From Microstegium vimineum (lineage: Eukaryota > Streptophyta > Magnoliopsida > Poales > Poaceae), in the NCBI GenBank assembly GCA_022036555.1, contig CM039131.1, forward strand, positions 33,258,455 to 33,322,454: a stretch of DNA of 64,000 bases. The letters run 5' to 3'. The notes beneath the pieces are model-generated. The model saw only the letters and a list, made by a program, of their open reading frames with translations, was not told the DNA's origin and ran no database searches. A program made the translations under genes and the position numbers. Shown here piece by piece: positions 21,620 to 31,623 of this stretch (its first letter is position 1; each line of letters opens with the position of its first letter).

Positions 21620-23668
21620 ACTCTTGCAAGATCAATGCTTGATGAATACAACACCCCCGAGAAGTTTTGGGCCGAAGCAATCAACACTGCATGCTATGCG
21701 GCCAACCGGCTATTTGTCCAAAGGCTTCTCAAGAAGACCCCCTATGAGCTTGTGAATGGGAAGAAACCGGATATATCCTTTTTCCGAGTGTTTGGGTGCA
21801 AAGTGTACATCTACAAGAAGCGCCAACACTTGGGCAAGTTCCAAAGAAGATGTGACATTAGTTTCCTTGTTGGATACTCACTTAAATCCAAGGCATACCG
21901 TGTATTTAACAAAGCCACCGGCTTAGTTGAAGAAACGTATGACTTGGAGTTTGATGAAACTAATGGCTCTCATGAAGAGCATGAAAATCTTGATGATGTA
22001 GGTGATGAACCCTTGAGGGAGGCAATGAAGAATATGTCAATTGGTGCTATCAACCCGCAAGAGGTGGAAGAAGTTGAAGATGAAGCAAATCAAGATCCTT
22101 CTCCACCCCACACGCCTCAAGTTGATGAAGGAGACCAAGTGAGGGAAGCTCAAGAAGATATTCACATTCCTCAAGATCAAGCCGAGGCCGAAGCAAGCAA
22201 TGTTGAAGCACCACAACCTCCTCCCCAAGAGATTAATAGAAGATCTACACCTATGCTTCAAGCTCATCCACAAGACCTCATCATAGGGAGTCCATCAAGG
22301 GGGGTAACAACTCGATCTAAACTTGCTTCTTATATTGAACATCACTCCTTTGTTTCCTTTGTTGAGCCTTCTAGTGTGGAGGATGCACTTGCGGATCCGG
22401 ATTGGGTGAACGCCATGCACGAAGAGTTGAACAACTTCACCCGGAACGAAGTGTGGACACTAGTAGAAAAACCCAAAGGAGCAAGAATCATTGGCACCAA
22501 GTGGGTGTTTAGGAACAAGCAAGATGATCAAGGCGTGGTTGTGAGAAACAAGGCAAGATTGGTGGAAAAGGGGTTCTCCCAAGTTGAAGGCTTGGATTTT
22601 GGGGAGACCTTTGCACCGATTGCAAGAGTAGAAGTCATTCGTATCCTTTTGGCATATGCTTCACACCATAAAATAAAACTTTTTCAAATGGATGTGAAGA
22701 GTGCCTTTCTAAATGGTTTCATTAATGAACTTTTTTTTGTCTCACAACCTCCCGGGTTTGAAGATCCAAATTGTCCTAATCATGTGTATAGGTTGTCCAA
22801 GGCACTCTATGGGTTGAAGCAAGCTCCAAGAGCTTGGTATGAGAGGCTAAGGAACTTCCTACTCAAGAAGGGCTTTAAGATCGGAAAAGTGGATACCACA
22901 CTCTTCACCAAGGTGCTAGATGGAGAGATCTTTGTTTGCCAAGTATATGTCGATGACATTATATTTGGGTCAACAAACCAAGGTCATAGCAAGGAATTTG
23001 GTGCATTGATGTCCAAGGAGTTCGAGATGTCGATGATTGGCGAGCTAACCTTCTTCCTTGGCTTCCAAGTGAAGCAATTGAGGGAGGGCACCTTCATATC
23101 TCAAGAGAAGTACACCTATGATGTGCTCAAGAAATTCAAGATGGAGGATTGCAAGCCAATCAAGACCCCAATGCCTACTAATGGGCATCTCGATCTCGAT
23201 GAGGGAGGTAAACCGATTGACCAAACTCTTTATCGTTCTATGATCGGTAGTTTACTTTACCTCACCGCTTCTAGGCCGGATATCATGTTTAGTGTGTGTA
23301 TGTGTGCTAGGTTTCAAGCAAACCCTAAGGAGTCGCATCTTTGTGCGGTTAAAAGAATCCTTAGGTACTTAAGGCACACCCCTAGCATGGGTCTTTGGTA
23401 TCCCAAAGGAGCTCCCTTCCAACTAGTTGGCTATTCCGATTCGGATTACGCCGGGTGTAAGGTTGATAGGAAGAGTACCTCCGGCGGGTGCCACATGCTA
23501 GGAAGATCACTTGTTTCTTGCTCCTCAAAGAAGAAAAATAGTGTGGCATTCTCAACCGCCGAAGCGGAATACATTGCCATGGGAGCAAGTTGTGCACAAA
23601 TCTTATATATGACCCAAACACTCTTTGATTACGGCGTGTTTTTTAAAAGAAGTTCCACTTTTGTGTGA
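21620..23668 (+). CDS. SIRE-type integrase tail, reverse transcriptase and RNase H (partial pol)
   Basis: The open frame begins at the deletion junction; the first ATG is at 21635. It encodes the last part of the copia integrase core (EYNTPEKFWAEAINTACYAANR), the linker with the FRVFGCKVY motif, then reverse transcriptase with KWVFRNK, QMDVKSAFLNG, LYGLKQAPRAWY and the catalytic YVDDIIFG near 22945. RNase H follows with YSDSDYAG and STAEAEYIAM. The frame shifts in a six-T run at 23639-23644 and terminates early; the true C-terminus is in the next frame. It would copy element RNA into DNA if expressed as part of an intact polyprotein. Confidence 0.85.
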   Translation, partial: TLARSMLDEYNTPEKFWAEAINTACYAANRLFVQRLLKKTPYELVNGKKPDISFFRVFGCKVYIYKKRQHLGKFQRRCDISFLVGYSLKSKAYRVFNKATGLVEETYDLEFDETNGSHEEHENLDDVGDEPLREAMKNMSIGAINPQEVEEVEDEANQDPSPPHTPQVDEGDQVREAQEDIHIPQDQAEAEASNVEAPQPPPQEINRRSTPMLQAHPQDLIIGSPSRGVTTRSKLASYIEHHSFVSFVEPSSVEDALADPDWVNAMHEELNNFTRNEVWTLVEKPKGARIIGTKWVFRNKQDDQGVVVRNKARLVEKGFSQVEGLDFGETFAPIARVEVIRILLAYASHHKIKLFQMDVKSAFLNGFINELFFVSQPPGFEDPNCPNHVYRLSKALYGLKQAPRAWYERLRNFLLKKGFKIGKVDTTLFTKVLDGEIFVCQVYVDDIIFGSTNQGHSKEFGALMSKEFEMSMIGELTFFLGFQVKQLREGTFISQEKYTYDVLKKFKMEDCKPIKTPMPTNGHLDLDEGGKPIDQTLYRSMIGSLLYLTASRPDIMFSVCMCARFQANPKESHLCAVKRILRYLRHTPSMGLWYPKGAPFQLVGYSDSDYAGCKVDRKSTSGGCHMLGRSLVSCSSKKKNSVAFSTAEAEYIAMGASCAQILYMTQTLFDYGVFFKRSSTFV

Positions 23669-23906
23669 TAATGAAAGCGCCGTAAAGCTTGCAAACAACC
23701 CGGTTCAACACTCTCGCACCAAGCACATAGATATTCGCCATCACTTTCTTAGAGATCATGTGGCTAGGAAAGACATAACACTAGTTGGAGTTAAGAGCGA
23801 AGAGCAATTGGCGGATATCTTCACTAAACCACTCGATGAAACAACCTTTTGTAGGTTGAGGAGCGAGTTAAATGTGCTTGATCACTCTAATTTCACTAAA
23901 AGATGA
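23645..23906 (+). pseudogene. RNase H C-terminus of SIRE-type pol, frameshifted
   Basis: After the T-run frameshift the protein resumes in another frame with the conserved CDNESAVKLANNP, RTKHIDIRHHFLRD and QLADIFTKPL motifs of copia RNase H, ending at TGA (23904-23906). One base of homopolymer length difference explains the break. Confidence 0.85.
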
Positions 23907-25511
23907 GCTTGTGTGAACCATGCATTCATATGTAATATAACATGTTTAATATGGTAATGCACATAGGCTTGGCTAACGCGGTTAAGATAACCGCCCTCAA
24001 AGCGTGTGACAAAGCTTAACCGCGGTTTAAACTTGCAAGCAACCTAGATTCAAATTTCGTATTGCATAGCATATGCATGTGTGTTGTTTGCCTTTTCTTT
24101 TCGGTTAAGTTTCTTGAGCATCCTCTATGATAGTCCACTTAGGGGGAGCATTCCAAGCTCAAGTCACTTCAATACCCCTCTTGTGGCCATATGATGACTC
24201 CTTGGCACTTCCATTCGAATATTTTGAGCTAAAAATATAAGTTAAGCCTATGGCAAACTAGTTGAAAATGAGTGTTTGAGAGATGGGTTCTCATATCAAG
24301 TCCAATCAAGTGTTATTTGGATCTTATTGGGATTGGAACTTGGTTGGGAGAAAGACGCAAAAAGAAAATTTGAAAAATTCTATTTTTAAGGCGTCGGACG
24401 CTGCCGACGGACGCTCGGTGTCAATTGCCTCAGCGTCCGTCGCGATCATCCGAAGATTAAAGTTGCCCGCTAACAGGGCGACAGACGCTCCCCCCAAGCG
24501 TTCGTCGCGGAGCGTTCGTCGCGGTCAATGTGATTGGGCGTTTCAAATCTGTTCTGGAAGCCCGACGGACGATGCCGTCGGACGCTCCCCGAGCGTCCGT
24601 CGCAGTCCGACAGAGCGTCCGTCGCGAACTTAACGGCGAATTTTTAAAAAAAAATCCCCGACTCTTCCTCTGTTCCTCCGTTCGCCGCCGCACTGTTTTT
24701 CAAACCCTAGACGCCGCGATTTCTCCGCCGAGGACCCTGCCTGCACCGCCGCCTTCTCCCTGCGCCGCCACTCCACCTCCCTGCGCGCCACCTGCCACAG
24801 CACTGCGCCGCCGCGATTTCGCCGCCGAGGACCCTGCCTGCACCGCCGCCTTCTCCCTGCGCCGCCACTCCACCTCCCTGCGCGCCACCGTCCTTCACTC
24901 TCTGCGCCGCTGGCAGCTCCACCGACGTCGCCCCCTGCACCACCAGTCACCGCGCCCGGGATCTTCACCTTAGCGCCAAAGCCTCTCCACCTAGCCGTGC
25001 AGAAGTCCCCCTGCCGACGAGCTCTCCTCTAATCCCTGTTGGAGGTTGACTAATCTCGTTTGCGCATCAAGAGTGCGGATTGAGGTTTGCGGATTGCGGT
25101 TGAACGATCGAGGATCTTTCCTCTTCTCTCCTTCTTGGTCAGAGGTTCGAGGTATGGCAGTTGAAAATTTCACGATCTATCCTTTCCTAATTTCATGCTT
25201 CCAATAGACTCTTACCTCTAGTTAAATGCTTATGGTATAATCCTATCTATTTCTCACGAGCAGGGTCAGTTGGTCAGAGGGTCAGCGTGTCAGTCAGAGC
25301 AGTGACAGTGAACTCGGGGCAAAGCCCGTGAGTACGGACCGAGGCAAAGCCTCGCGAGGACAGTCCAGGGCCGGCGTGCCACTCTTTCAGCTGTTTGGTT
25401 CTGAGCTTGTCAGTGGCTGTTGTCAGTGGGCAGTGAGCTTGTCAGTGTTTGAGTGTCAGTGATCAGTGCTTTGAGTATTCCTGTCAGTGGTTTGTTTGCA
25501 AAGGTTGAGAA
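23907..25511 (+). other. SIRE-type inter-ORF leader with LTR-like motif cluster
   Basis: Non-coding. A second polypurine-like agggggag lies near 24141. 24390-24640 holds a cluster of gcgtccgtcg, gcgtcggacgct and gcgttcgtcgcg motifs like those in the LTR promoter half. 24714-24900 contains a 97-bp tandem duplication in GC-rich sequence (units at 24714 and 24811). A splice-acceptor-like ttctcacgagcag precedes 25264, followed by a stretch rich in gtcagt repeats leading to the ATG at 25512. The layout suggests a promoter or spliced leader for the third ORF. Confidence 0.5.
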
Positions 25512-26402
25512 ATGACAAGGACGAAGAATGCAGGTCCAGTTCCCGATAGTGGTGGTGACCCTCCACCTCCACCGCGTCCACCCACTGACCGGAGAAAGGG
25601 AAAACAAAAGGTTATCTCACGGAAGCGCAAGAGGCCAGCGATGGATCCAGATTCGGCAGCTGCACTAGCAGTGGCGGAGGCAGCTGAGTTAGCGGAGCAA
25701 GGAGGACGTCGCGCCGGCTTGAGGCTCTCGCCTCGCCATGGAGCGCGTCGTGAGTCCCCTCCACCTCCAGAGTCAGAGCCCATTGAGGCTACAGAGGCAC
25801 CAGACACAGAGCTAGTCCCAGCGACTGAGCCGACAGAGGCCGCGGGCCACTCTTCTATTGGAGAGCTGATGAGCCATCGAGTGACCCGATCCCGAGGCTC
25901 AGGTGCACCACCTAGCCCTCCAGGACCCTGGCTCCCAGACCCCGTGAGGCACCAGGTTCGTGCACTTACAGCGAAGCAAGTTCAGCTGCTTCGGTTTGTT
26001 GACTTCCAGTCCTGGTTCCCACCTCAGAGGGACCCCCGTGCCGGACGAGAGTTCTATACTACAGTGCACGAGGATTTCTACAGAGCATATATAGACACTG
26101 ATGCTCCTCTCAAGGCCCACAGGGTGTGCCCATCTACTCATATAGAGGGGATCAGTGGTCCAGAGATCCTGCAGCACCTCCAGTATATCCAGGGTCTGAC
26201 ATATCTGATGGGATGGTCAGGGGCATATCAGAAGGATTGGGTATATCAGTTCTACGCCTCTCTGTGGATCTCACCTGATCACGAGTTTCTCCACTTTGGA
26301 TTTCAGGGACGTGACTTTAGGGTTACAGCTGCTAGATTCAGAGAGCTCTTCCACCTTGAGTCCTCACCTACCAGGATCCACAGTCTTTGCTATGGGGATT
26401 AG
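25512..26402 (+). CDS. Third ORF of SIRE-type element, N-terminal part (envelope-like)
   Basis: The 296-codon frame has a basic, proline-rich N-terminus (residues 15-50 include several K/R runs) and an acidic, glutamate/threonine-rich segment. From about residue 150 it has a globular-looking region rich in aromatic residues (FQSWFPPQRD, EFYTTVHEDFYRAY, YLMGWSGAYQKDWVYQFYASLW). SIRE/Maximus elements are known for an extra ORF after pol, often called envelope-like, and the aromatic region also recalls the plant transposon-protein domain of Athila-type ORFs. I see no signal peptide or clear membrane segment, so the envelope name is only positional. It ends at TAG, after which the same frame resumes. 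Confidence 0.6.
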   Translation: MTRTKNAGPVPDSGGDPPPPPRPPTDRRKGKQKVISRKRKRPAMDPDSAAALAVAEAAELAEQGGRRAGLRLSPRHGARRESPPPPESEPIEATEAPDTELVPATEPTEAAGHSSIGELMSHRVTRSRGSGAPPSPPGPWLPDPVRHQVRALTAKQVQLLRFVDFQSWFPPQRDPRAGREFYTTVHEDFYRAYIDTDAPLKAHRVCPSTHIEGISGPEILQHLQYIQGLTYLMGWSGAYQKDWVYQFYASLWISPDHEFLHFGFQGRDFRVTAARFRELFHLESSPTRIHSLCYGD

Positions 26403-27374
26403 GAGGCCCCTCGCCGACCTCATGATGGTATAGTGCCATCCACGGACTTCGTGAGGTCGTGTTTTTAGCAGCCGTTCACTGAGGGTTCGAGCCGTGCGCC
26501 ACGTGACCTTACTCCTTTGGCTCGGATCCTCCACAAGGTACTCAGACGGACTATCCTCCCTCGGATTGGAGCCAGAGATACGATCACTCGCCTATAGCTG
26601 TGGCTCCTTGCCCATATTGTCAGGAAGGAGAAGTTCGACCTCTGGGATTTGATAGTGAGCAAGCTCGAGGATATTATAGCTGTTGGGTTCAGGGGTCATT
26701 GGCAGCTACAGTTTGCTCATTGGATCTCTTATTTGATAGTTGCCAAGACCGGGTCAGGTGTCATGAGAGTCACCCTTACAAGGTCAGCTACAGAGTTCCC
26801 AGTCTATTCGATGAGTCAGCTTGTGGCACATGGGCAGTTGTCTCGCCCCAGCAGAGCCTACAGACCAGGCACTAGGCAGGCCGGTGTGCCACCACAGTCG
26901 GCCGAGGTCACAGATGCTACAGTGGAGCAAATTGCTCAGGCAGAACTGGCAGACTTAGATGCAAAGATAGATACAGCTGCCGAGACAGTCTTTAGAGAGG
27001 ATCTCGACTCTGACAGCTCTGACGAGGACTACCAGCCCGTGCGTGAGTATACATCGATGACCCATGACTACGAGGCAGGAGGGTCAGGCACAGCTGCAGC
27101 AGCTCTAGCTCCAGGTTCTAGCTCCTCAGATGCTACGTTGCTCACGATTCTCTCGAGGATGCAGGAGGAGCAGTCTCGCCAGGCAGAGGAGCAGAGGCGA
27201 CAGGCTGCAGACTTACGGAGGCTCACTGAGCAGCATCTGGCAGCTCAGGCACAGACACATGCTAGGCAGGATGAGTTCCAGCGCCAGTTCCTAGCCTATC
27301 AGCTGCAGCAGGCAGAGATTCAGAAGACTCAGACACTGCTACTTGAGCGTCTTCTGGCCTCTAGCTCTGGGTAG
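26403..27374 (+). pseudogene. Third ORF, middle part, copy 1 (two further stops)
   Basis: Same frame as the N-terminal part, interrupted by TAG at 26466-26468 and 26595-26597, then open to the TAG at 27372-27374. It includes a region with WDLIVSKLED and GHWQLQFAHWISYLI, an acidic DSDSSDEDYQP stretch, and a glutamine-rich coiled coil (EEQSRQAEEQRRQA) of about 70 residues. It lies in the first copy of the 1157-bp tandem duplication. Confidence 0.6.
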
Positions 27375-27470
27375 ACCTCCACGCCACAGTTTAGTTGCCC
27401 GGTGTATCACAGCAGCAGCAGTTCACCTCTCCTCCACAGCAGCCTCCAGTGGTTGTGGTGCCGACTCCAG

Positions 27471-28627
27471 ACTTTAGGGTTACAGCTGCTAGATTCAGAG
27501 AGCTCTTCCACCTTGAGTCCTCACCTACCAGGATCCACAGTCTTTGCTATGGGGATTAGGAGGCCCCTCGCCGACCTCATGATGGTATAGTGCCATCCAC
27601 GGACTTCGTGAGGTCGTGTTTTTAGCAGCCGTTCACTGAGGGTTCGAGCCGTGCGCCACGTGACCTTACTCCTTTGGCTCGGATCCTCCACAAGGTACTC
27701 AGACGGACTATCCTCCCTCGGATTGGAGCCAGAGATACGATCACTCGCCTATAGCTGTGGCTCCTTGCCCATATTGTCAGGAAGGAGAAGTTCGACCTCT
27801 GGGATTTGATAGTGAGCAAGCTCGAGGATATTATAGCTGTTGGGTTCAGGGGTCATTGGCAGCTACAGTTTGCTCATTGGATCTCTTATTTGATAGTTGC
27901 CAAGACCGGGTCAGGTGTCATGAGAGTCACCCTTACAAGGTCAGCTACAGAGTTCCCAGTCTATTCGATGAGTCAGCTTGTGGCACATGGGCAGTTGTCT
28001 CGCCCCAGCAGAGCCTACAGACCAGGCACTAGGCAGGCCGGTGTGCCACCACAGTCGGCCGAGGTCACAGATGCTACAGTGGAGCAAATTGCTCAGGCAG
28101 AACTGGCAGACTTAGATGCAAAGATAGATACAGCTGCCGAGACAGTCTTTAGAGAGGATCTCGACTCTGACAGCTCTGACGAGGACTACCAGCCCGTGCG
28201 TGAGTATACATCGATGACCCATGACTACGAGGCAGGAGGGTCAGGCACAGCTGCAGCAGCTCTAGCTCCAGGTTCTAGCTCCTCAGATGCTACGTTGCTC
28301 ACGATTCTCTCGAGGATGCAGGAGGAGCAGTCTCGCCAGGCAGAGGAGCAGAGGCGACAGGCTGCAGACTTACGGAGGCTCACTGAGCAGCATCTGGCAG
28401 CTCAGGCACAGACACATGCTAGGCAGGATGAGTTCCAGCGCCAGTTCCTAGCCTATCAGCTCCAGCAGGCAGAGATTCAGAAGACTCAGACACTGCTACT
28501 TGAGCGTCTTCTGGCCTCTAGCTCTGGGTAGACCTCCACGCCACAGTTTAGTTGCCCGGTGTATCACAGCAGCAGCAGTTCACCTCTCCTCCACAGCAGC
28601 CTCCAGTGGTTGTGGTGCCGACTCCAG
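27471..28627 (+). repeat. 1157-bp tandem duplication, second copy
   Basis: Copy 1 is 26314-27470 and copy 2 is 27471-28627, abutting head to tail. I noticed a single difference (ctgcagcag near 27303 versus ctccagcag near 28460). It duplicates the end of the aromatic region, both internal stops, the coiled coil and the start of the proline-rich tail of the third ORF. Because 1157 is not a multiple of three, the two copies are in different frames. Confidence 0.92.
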
Positions 28628-29379
28628 CATTACCGTCCAGAGGACAGCAGAGTCAGGCACCAGCTACCCCTCCGTTCCAGCCAGCAGCCTCTCCTGAGTA
28701 TAAGACTCCGAGTACCTAGGTGTCCTCTTGGATAGCTTCACCCGGAGAGTTCCAGACAGAATTCACTCCTACCCGGGGAACTACCTTAGCAGAGGCCTCG
28801 AGAGATCTGTCAGCGTCTTATCTGGAGATCACGGGAGAAGACTCCCCAGGAGCAGCTCAGCCAGTCACACCAGCTCCAGCAGTTGCAGTCGATCCTACGG
28901 CGACGGGCACCCACATGTCTTCAGTTGCCTCGTCGGAGATCGCTCCTAAGCAGTCAGCACAGACAGTCACTACTCCTCCAGCTGCAGTTCAGACGGATGC
29001 CATATCCCTAGCAGAGGCAGTTACAGTGGTAGTGTCTTCTCCAGTTTAGACTCAGCCTGCAGAGGTTGCAGCAGCAGTGTCCCTAGTGGCACTTGCAGTG
29101 ACTCCGTCCCCCTCACCTCGAGTATTCACTCGTCGGGTTCCCAGGCCCGCTACCACTGAGGCAGGACCGTCAGAGGCACCAGCTGAGCCTCAGGGGGAGT
29201 CAGTTGAGACCGCAGCCCCAGAGGTTCCAGTGACAGCTCCAGAGGTCACCCCAGCTGCACCTACACCGGCAGAGGCCGAGGCAGATGATGAGTCAGACGA
29301 GTCAGACCTTCAGGACTTCATCATGCTGGATCGCCGGGCTGCAGCTCCTCCACCTTCTTCTCCAGCCCCAGACACTTAG
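28628..29379 (+). pseudogene. Third ORF, C-terminal Pro/Ala/Thr-rich part
   Basis: Beyond the duplication the frame is rich in Pro, Ala, Thr and Val (mucin-like composition), with stops at 28717-28719 (just before the frame reopens) and 29047-29049, and ends with an acidic DDESDESDLQDF stretch before TAG at 29377-29379. Without the duplication and stops the whole third ORF would be about 900 codons. Confidence 0.55.
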
Positions 29380-29827
29380 TTTTTGGTGCTAGACGCCAAA
29401 GGGGGAGAGAGGGTCGAGTATAGAGATAGGGGGAGAGATTTGGATTTTTGTATGCTTTATTTCCCCGTACTCTTTCATCATGTCTACTTTTATGTATTTG
29501 TCTATATATGTGATGTTTATATGGTTGCATGCGACAAACTCTTGATTATCACTAATATATCTTGTGAGTTGTCTCATGGTTCATGATATATCTCTATGCT
29601 TAAATGCTAATTGAGCTTCCGCGCTATACTCCGATACATCCGTTGAGAATATCATGAGGTACTGCTTTTTCATTCATATCTATGAGTACCATGTTTTGTG
29701 ATTTGGCTTGGGTGAGCAAGTATGCATCATTACAATTTCACTAACCCTTGCTCAACCATTCCAAGTCACCTTTGAATCTAAACCAAAACTTTTATCCATA
29801 CTCGAAGTTCTATTGTCGTCAATCACC

Positions 29828-29841
29828 AAAAAGGGGGAGAT
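29828..29841 (+). other. Polypurine tract of SIRE-type element
   Basis: aaaaagggggagat directly precedes the 3' LTR and would prime plus-strand DNA synthesis. Confidence 0.85.
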
Positions 29842-31463
29842 TGAAGAATCATGGCCCTAGATGGTTTCGGCGATTAACGACAATTAGAGATTATTATAGC
29901 TAACGTGTGTTTTGCAGAGGCTATGCGTAGTTTAGCCATAGTGATCGATAAGAATAGGCACTAATGGTCATCACTTAGCCCCCAAGATGGATATCGTTTC
30001 GGATTTCAAGGAGACATGATGAAGACCCTAGAATGATAGGCTAAGTGCCATAAGGAGATGAAGGGCACTTAGAAATAGATAGGGCTTCTCTTTTTACCTT
30101 TGACCGTACTATTAAGAGGGGTTGAGATTAGTAGCTTGACTTAGGAAAGCTTCATGACTTAGGTGTGGTGCACACTTGACTTCCTTAGCTCTAAGCAAGC
30201 CTATGGTGACCGTAAGATAGCCTAGAACAACTTCCATATTCATCGCGACGAAAAACGAAGTTGTTAAAACTGTTTTCTGGGCGTCGGACGCTCCTGGCAG
30301 GGGCGCCAGACGCTGTCCGTCGGCATCGGACAGAGGCGTCGGACGCTGGGTGGTTGAGTCTACAGCGTCCGTCGACCTTCCAGAGGGGATGTTTTCTGGC
30401 TAAGTTTCTCAGGATCCATCGGACGCTGTCCGACGGCCAGGCGTCGGACGTTGGGGAGAGCGTCCGTCGACCTTCCAGAGAGGGTGTTTTTCAACCCTAG
30501 CCAGAGCGTAGCGTCGGACGCTGTGGATGAGCGTCCGTCGCCCAGTGACGTAGCGTCCATCGCTGGGAACAGTGTGTCAGAACTAGCCGTTGGGCAGGGC
30601 GTCAGACCGTCCGTCGCCTAGGCGCCGGAGCGTCCGTTGCCCAAACTATGAACAGAAACTAGTCATTGGGCATGCGACGGACCGTCCATCGCCTAGTCGA
30701 CGGAGCGTCCGTCGCCAACTTAAAATGCCAGCCCGAGGCAGTTTTCAGAGAGTCTATTTATAGCCCCTCCCACTTCTCTCCCACCTTGCCTTTGCTCATT
30801 TGAGTTGTTGAGTTTGTTGAGAAGGTTGGGAAGAGAGCAAGAGCCCTAGAGAGAGAGAGTGATTCGCGAATCCATCCATCCTCTCTCTAGTTCATCCAAG
30901 AGTTCAAGTGTGCATCCTCTAGTTGTGAAGCTTGAGTGAGTCAAGCGAAGATCAAGGCTTGTTACTCTTGGTGATCGACATCACCTAGACGGTCCGGTGG
31001 TGCTCGGAGGAAGGTGATCGCCGGAGGATTGTCGGCGGCCCTTCTCCATCGACGTTGTGGATTGGTTGTGGGCGATTCACCGAGCCGGAGTGGCGAAGAA
31101 TCAGCCCATAGAGAGCACTCATCCCTTGCGCGGGATTGAGGGGGAGCTATACCTTGCGAGGTGCTCCAACGAGGACTAGGGGGGGTGTCGACTCCTCGAT
31201 ACCTCGGCAAAACATCGCCGTGTCAAGCATCTCTTTCCCTAGCTCTTTATTACCGCATTACTTTCCGCACTTGTCTTTCAATTCTTACTAGAATTGTGTA
31301 GGAAGTTTTCGCTTTCCATTGACTTGCTACCGCTTTCTAGCTAGGACACACAAGCGGTAGGCACTAGGGGGTTAATTGGCTCTTTATAGGTTTAATTCTT
31401 GTTTAGAAATTAAAAAGAGCCCAATTCACCCCTCCCCCCCTCTTGGGCATCTTGATCCTTTCA
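29842..31463 (+). repeat. 3' LTR of SIRE-type element
   Basis: 1622 bp, near-identical to the 5' LTR, with a 23-bp insertion in the CG-motif cluster near 30619 and a slightly longer C run close to its end. It ends gatcctttca, followed by the GTAGC target duplication. Confidence 0.93.
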
Positions 31464-31468
31464 GTAGC

Positions 31469-31545
31469 CTCTACAAAACACACATTAGCCATAATAACCT
31501 TTCAATGTCGTTAATCACCGAAACCAATAGGGTCATGATTCTTCA
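31469..31545 (-). mobile_element. Copia solo LTR (right remnant), reverse orientation
   Basis: This is the reverse complement of the first 77 bases of the LTR, ending gattcttca. It completes the solo LTR at 15669-17093, which was split by the SIRE-type element. The sequence then returns to duplicated segment copy B (tcgtcggcggggaagg). Confidence 0.8.
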
Positions 31546-31623
31546 TCGTCGGCGGGGAAGGGGGCGGAAGAGGTGACATAGAGGCATGGTGGTTTGGTGG
31601 CATCAATGGTCGTGGGTCGTGGC

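Larger units (their letters stand above)
17094..31463 (+). mobile_element. SIRE/Maximus-type Ty1/copia retrotransposon, integrase-deleted
   Basis: A 14,370-bp element with LTRs at 17094-18687 and 29842-31463, each starting TG and ending CA, flanked by the 5-bp duplication GTAGC (17089-17093 and 31464-31468). The order is LTR, primer binding site, large gag with zinc knuckles and coiled coil, protease, deleted integrase, reverse transcriptase, RNase H, then about 5.9 kb with a third ORF before the polypurine tract. The gag size, internal order and extra ORF fit the SIRE/Maximus lineage. Stops, a frameshift and the loss of the integrase core make it non-autonomous. By eye the LTRs differ at roughly 25 single bases plus a 23-bp indel, about 1.5%. 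Confidence 0.93.

Noticed and set aside
24530..24973. 147-codon ORF and antisense ORFs
   Set aside because: Produced by the GC-rich 97-bp tandem duplication and CG-motif cluster; the repeat period is not a multiple of three.
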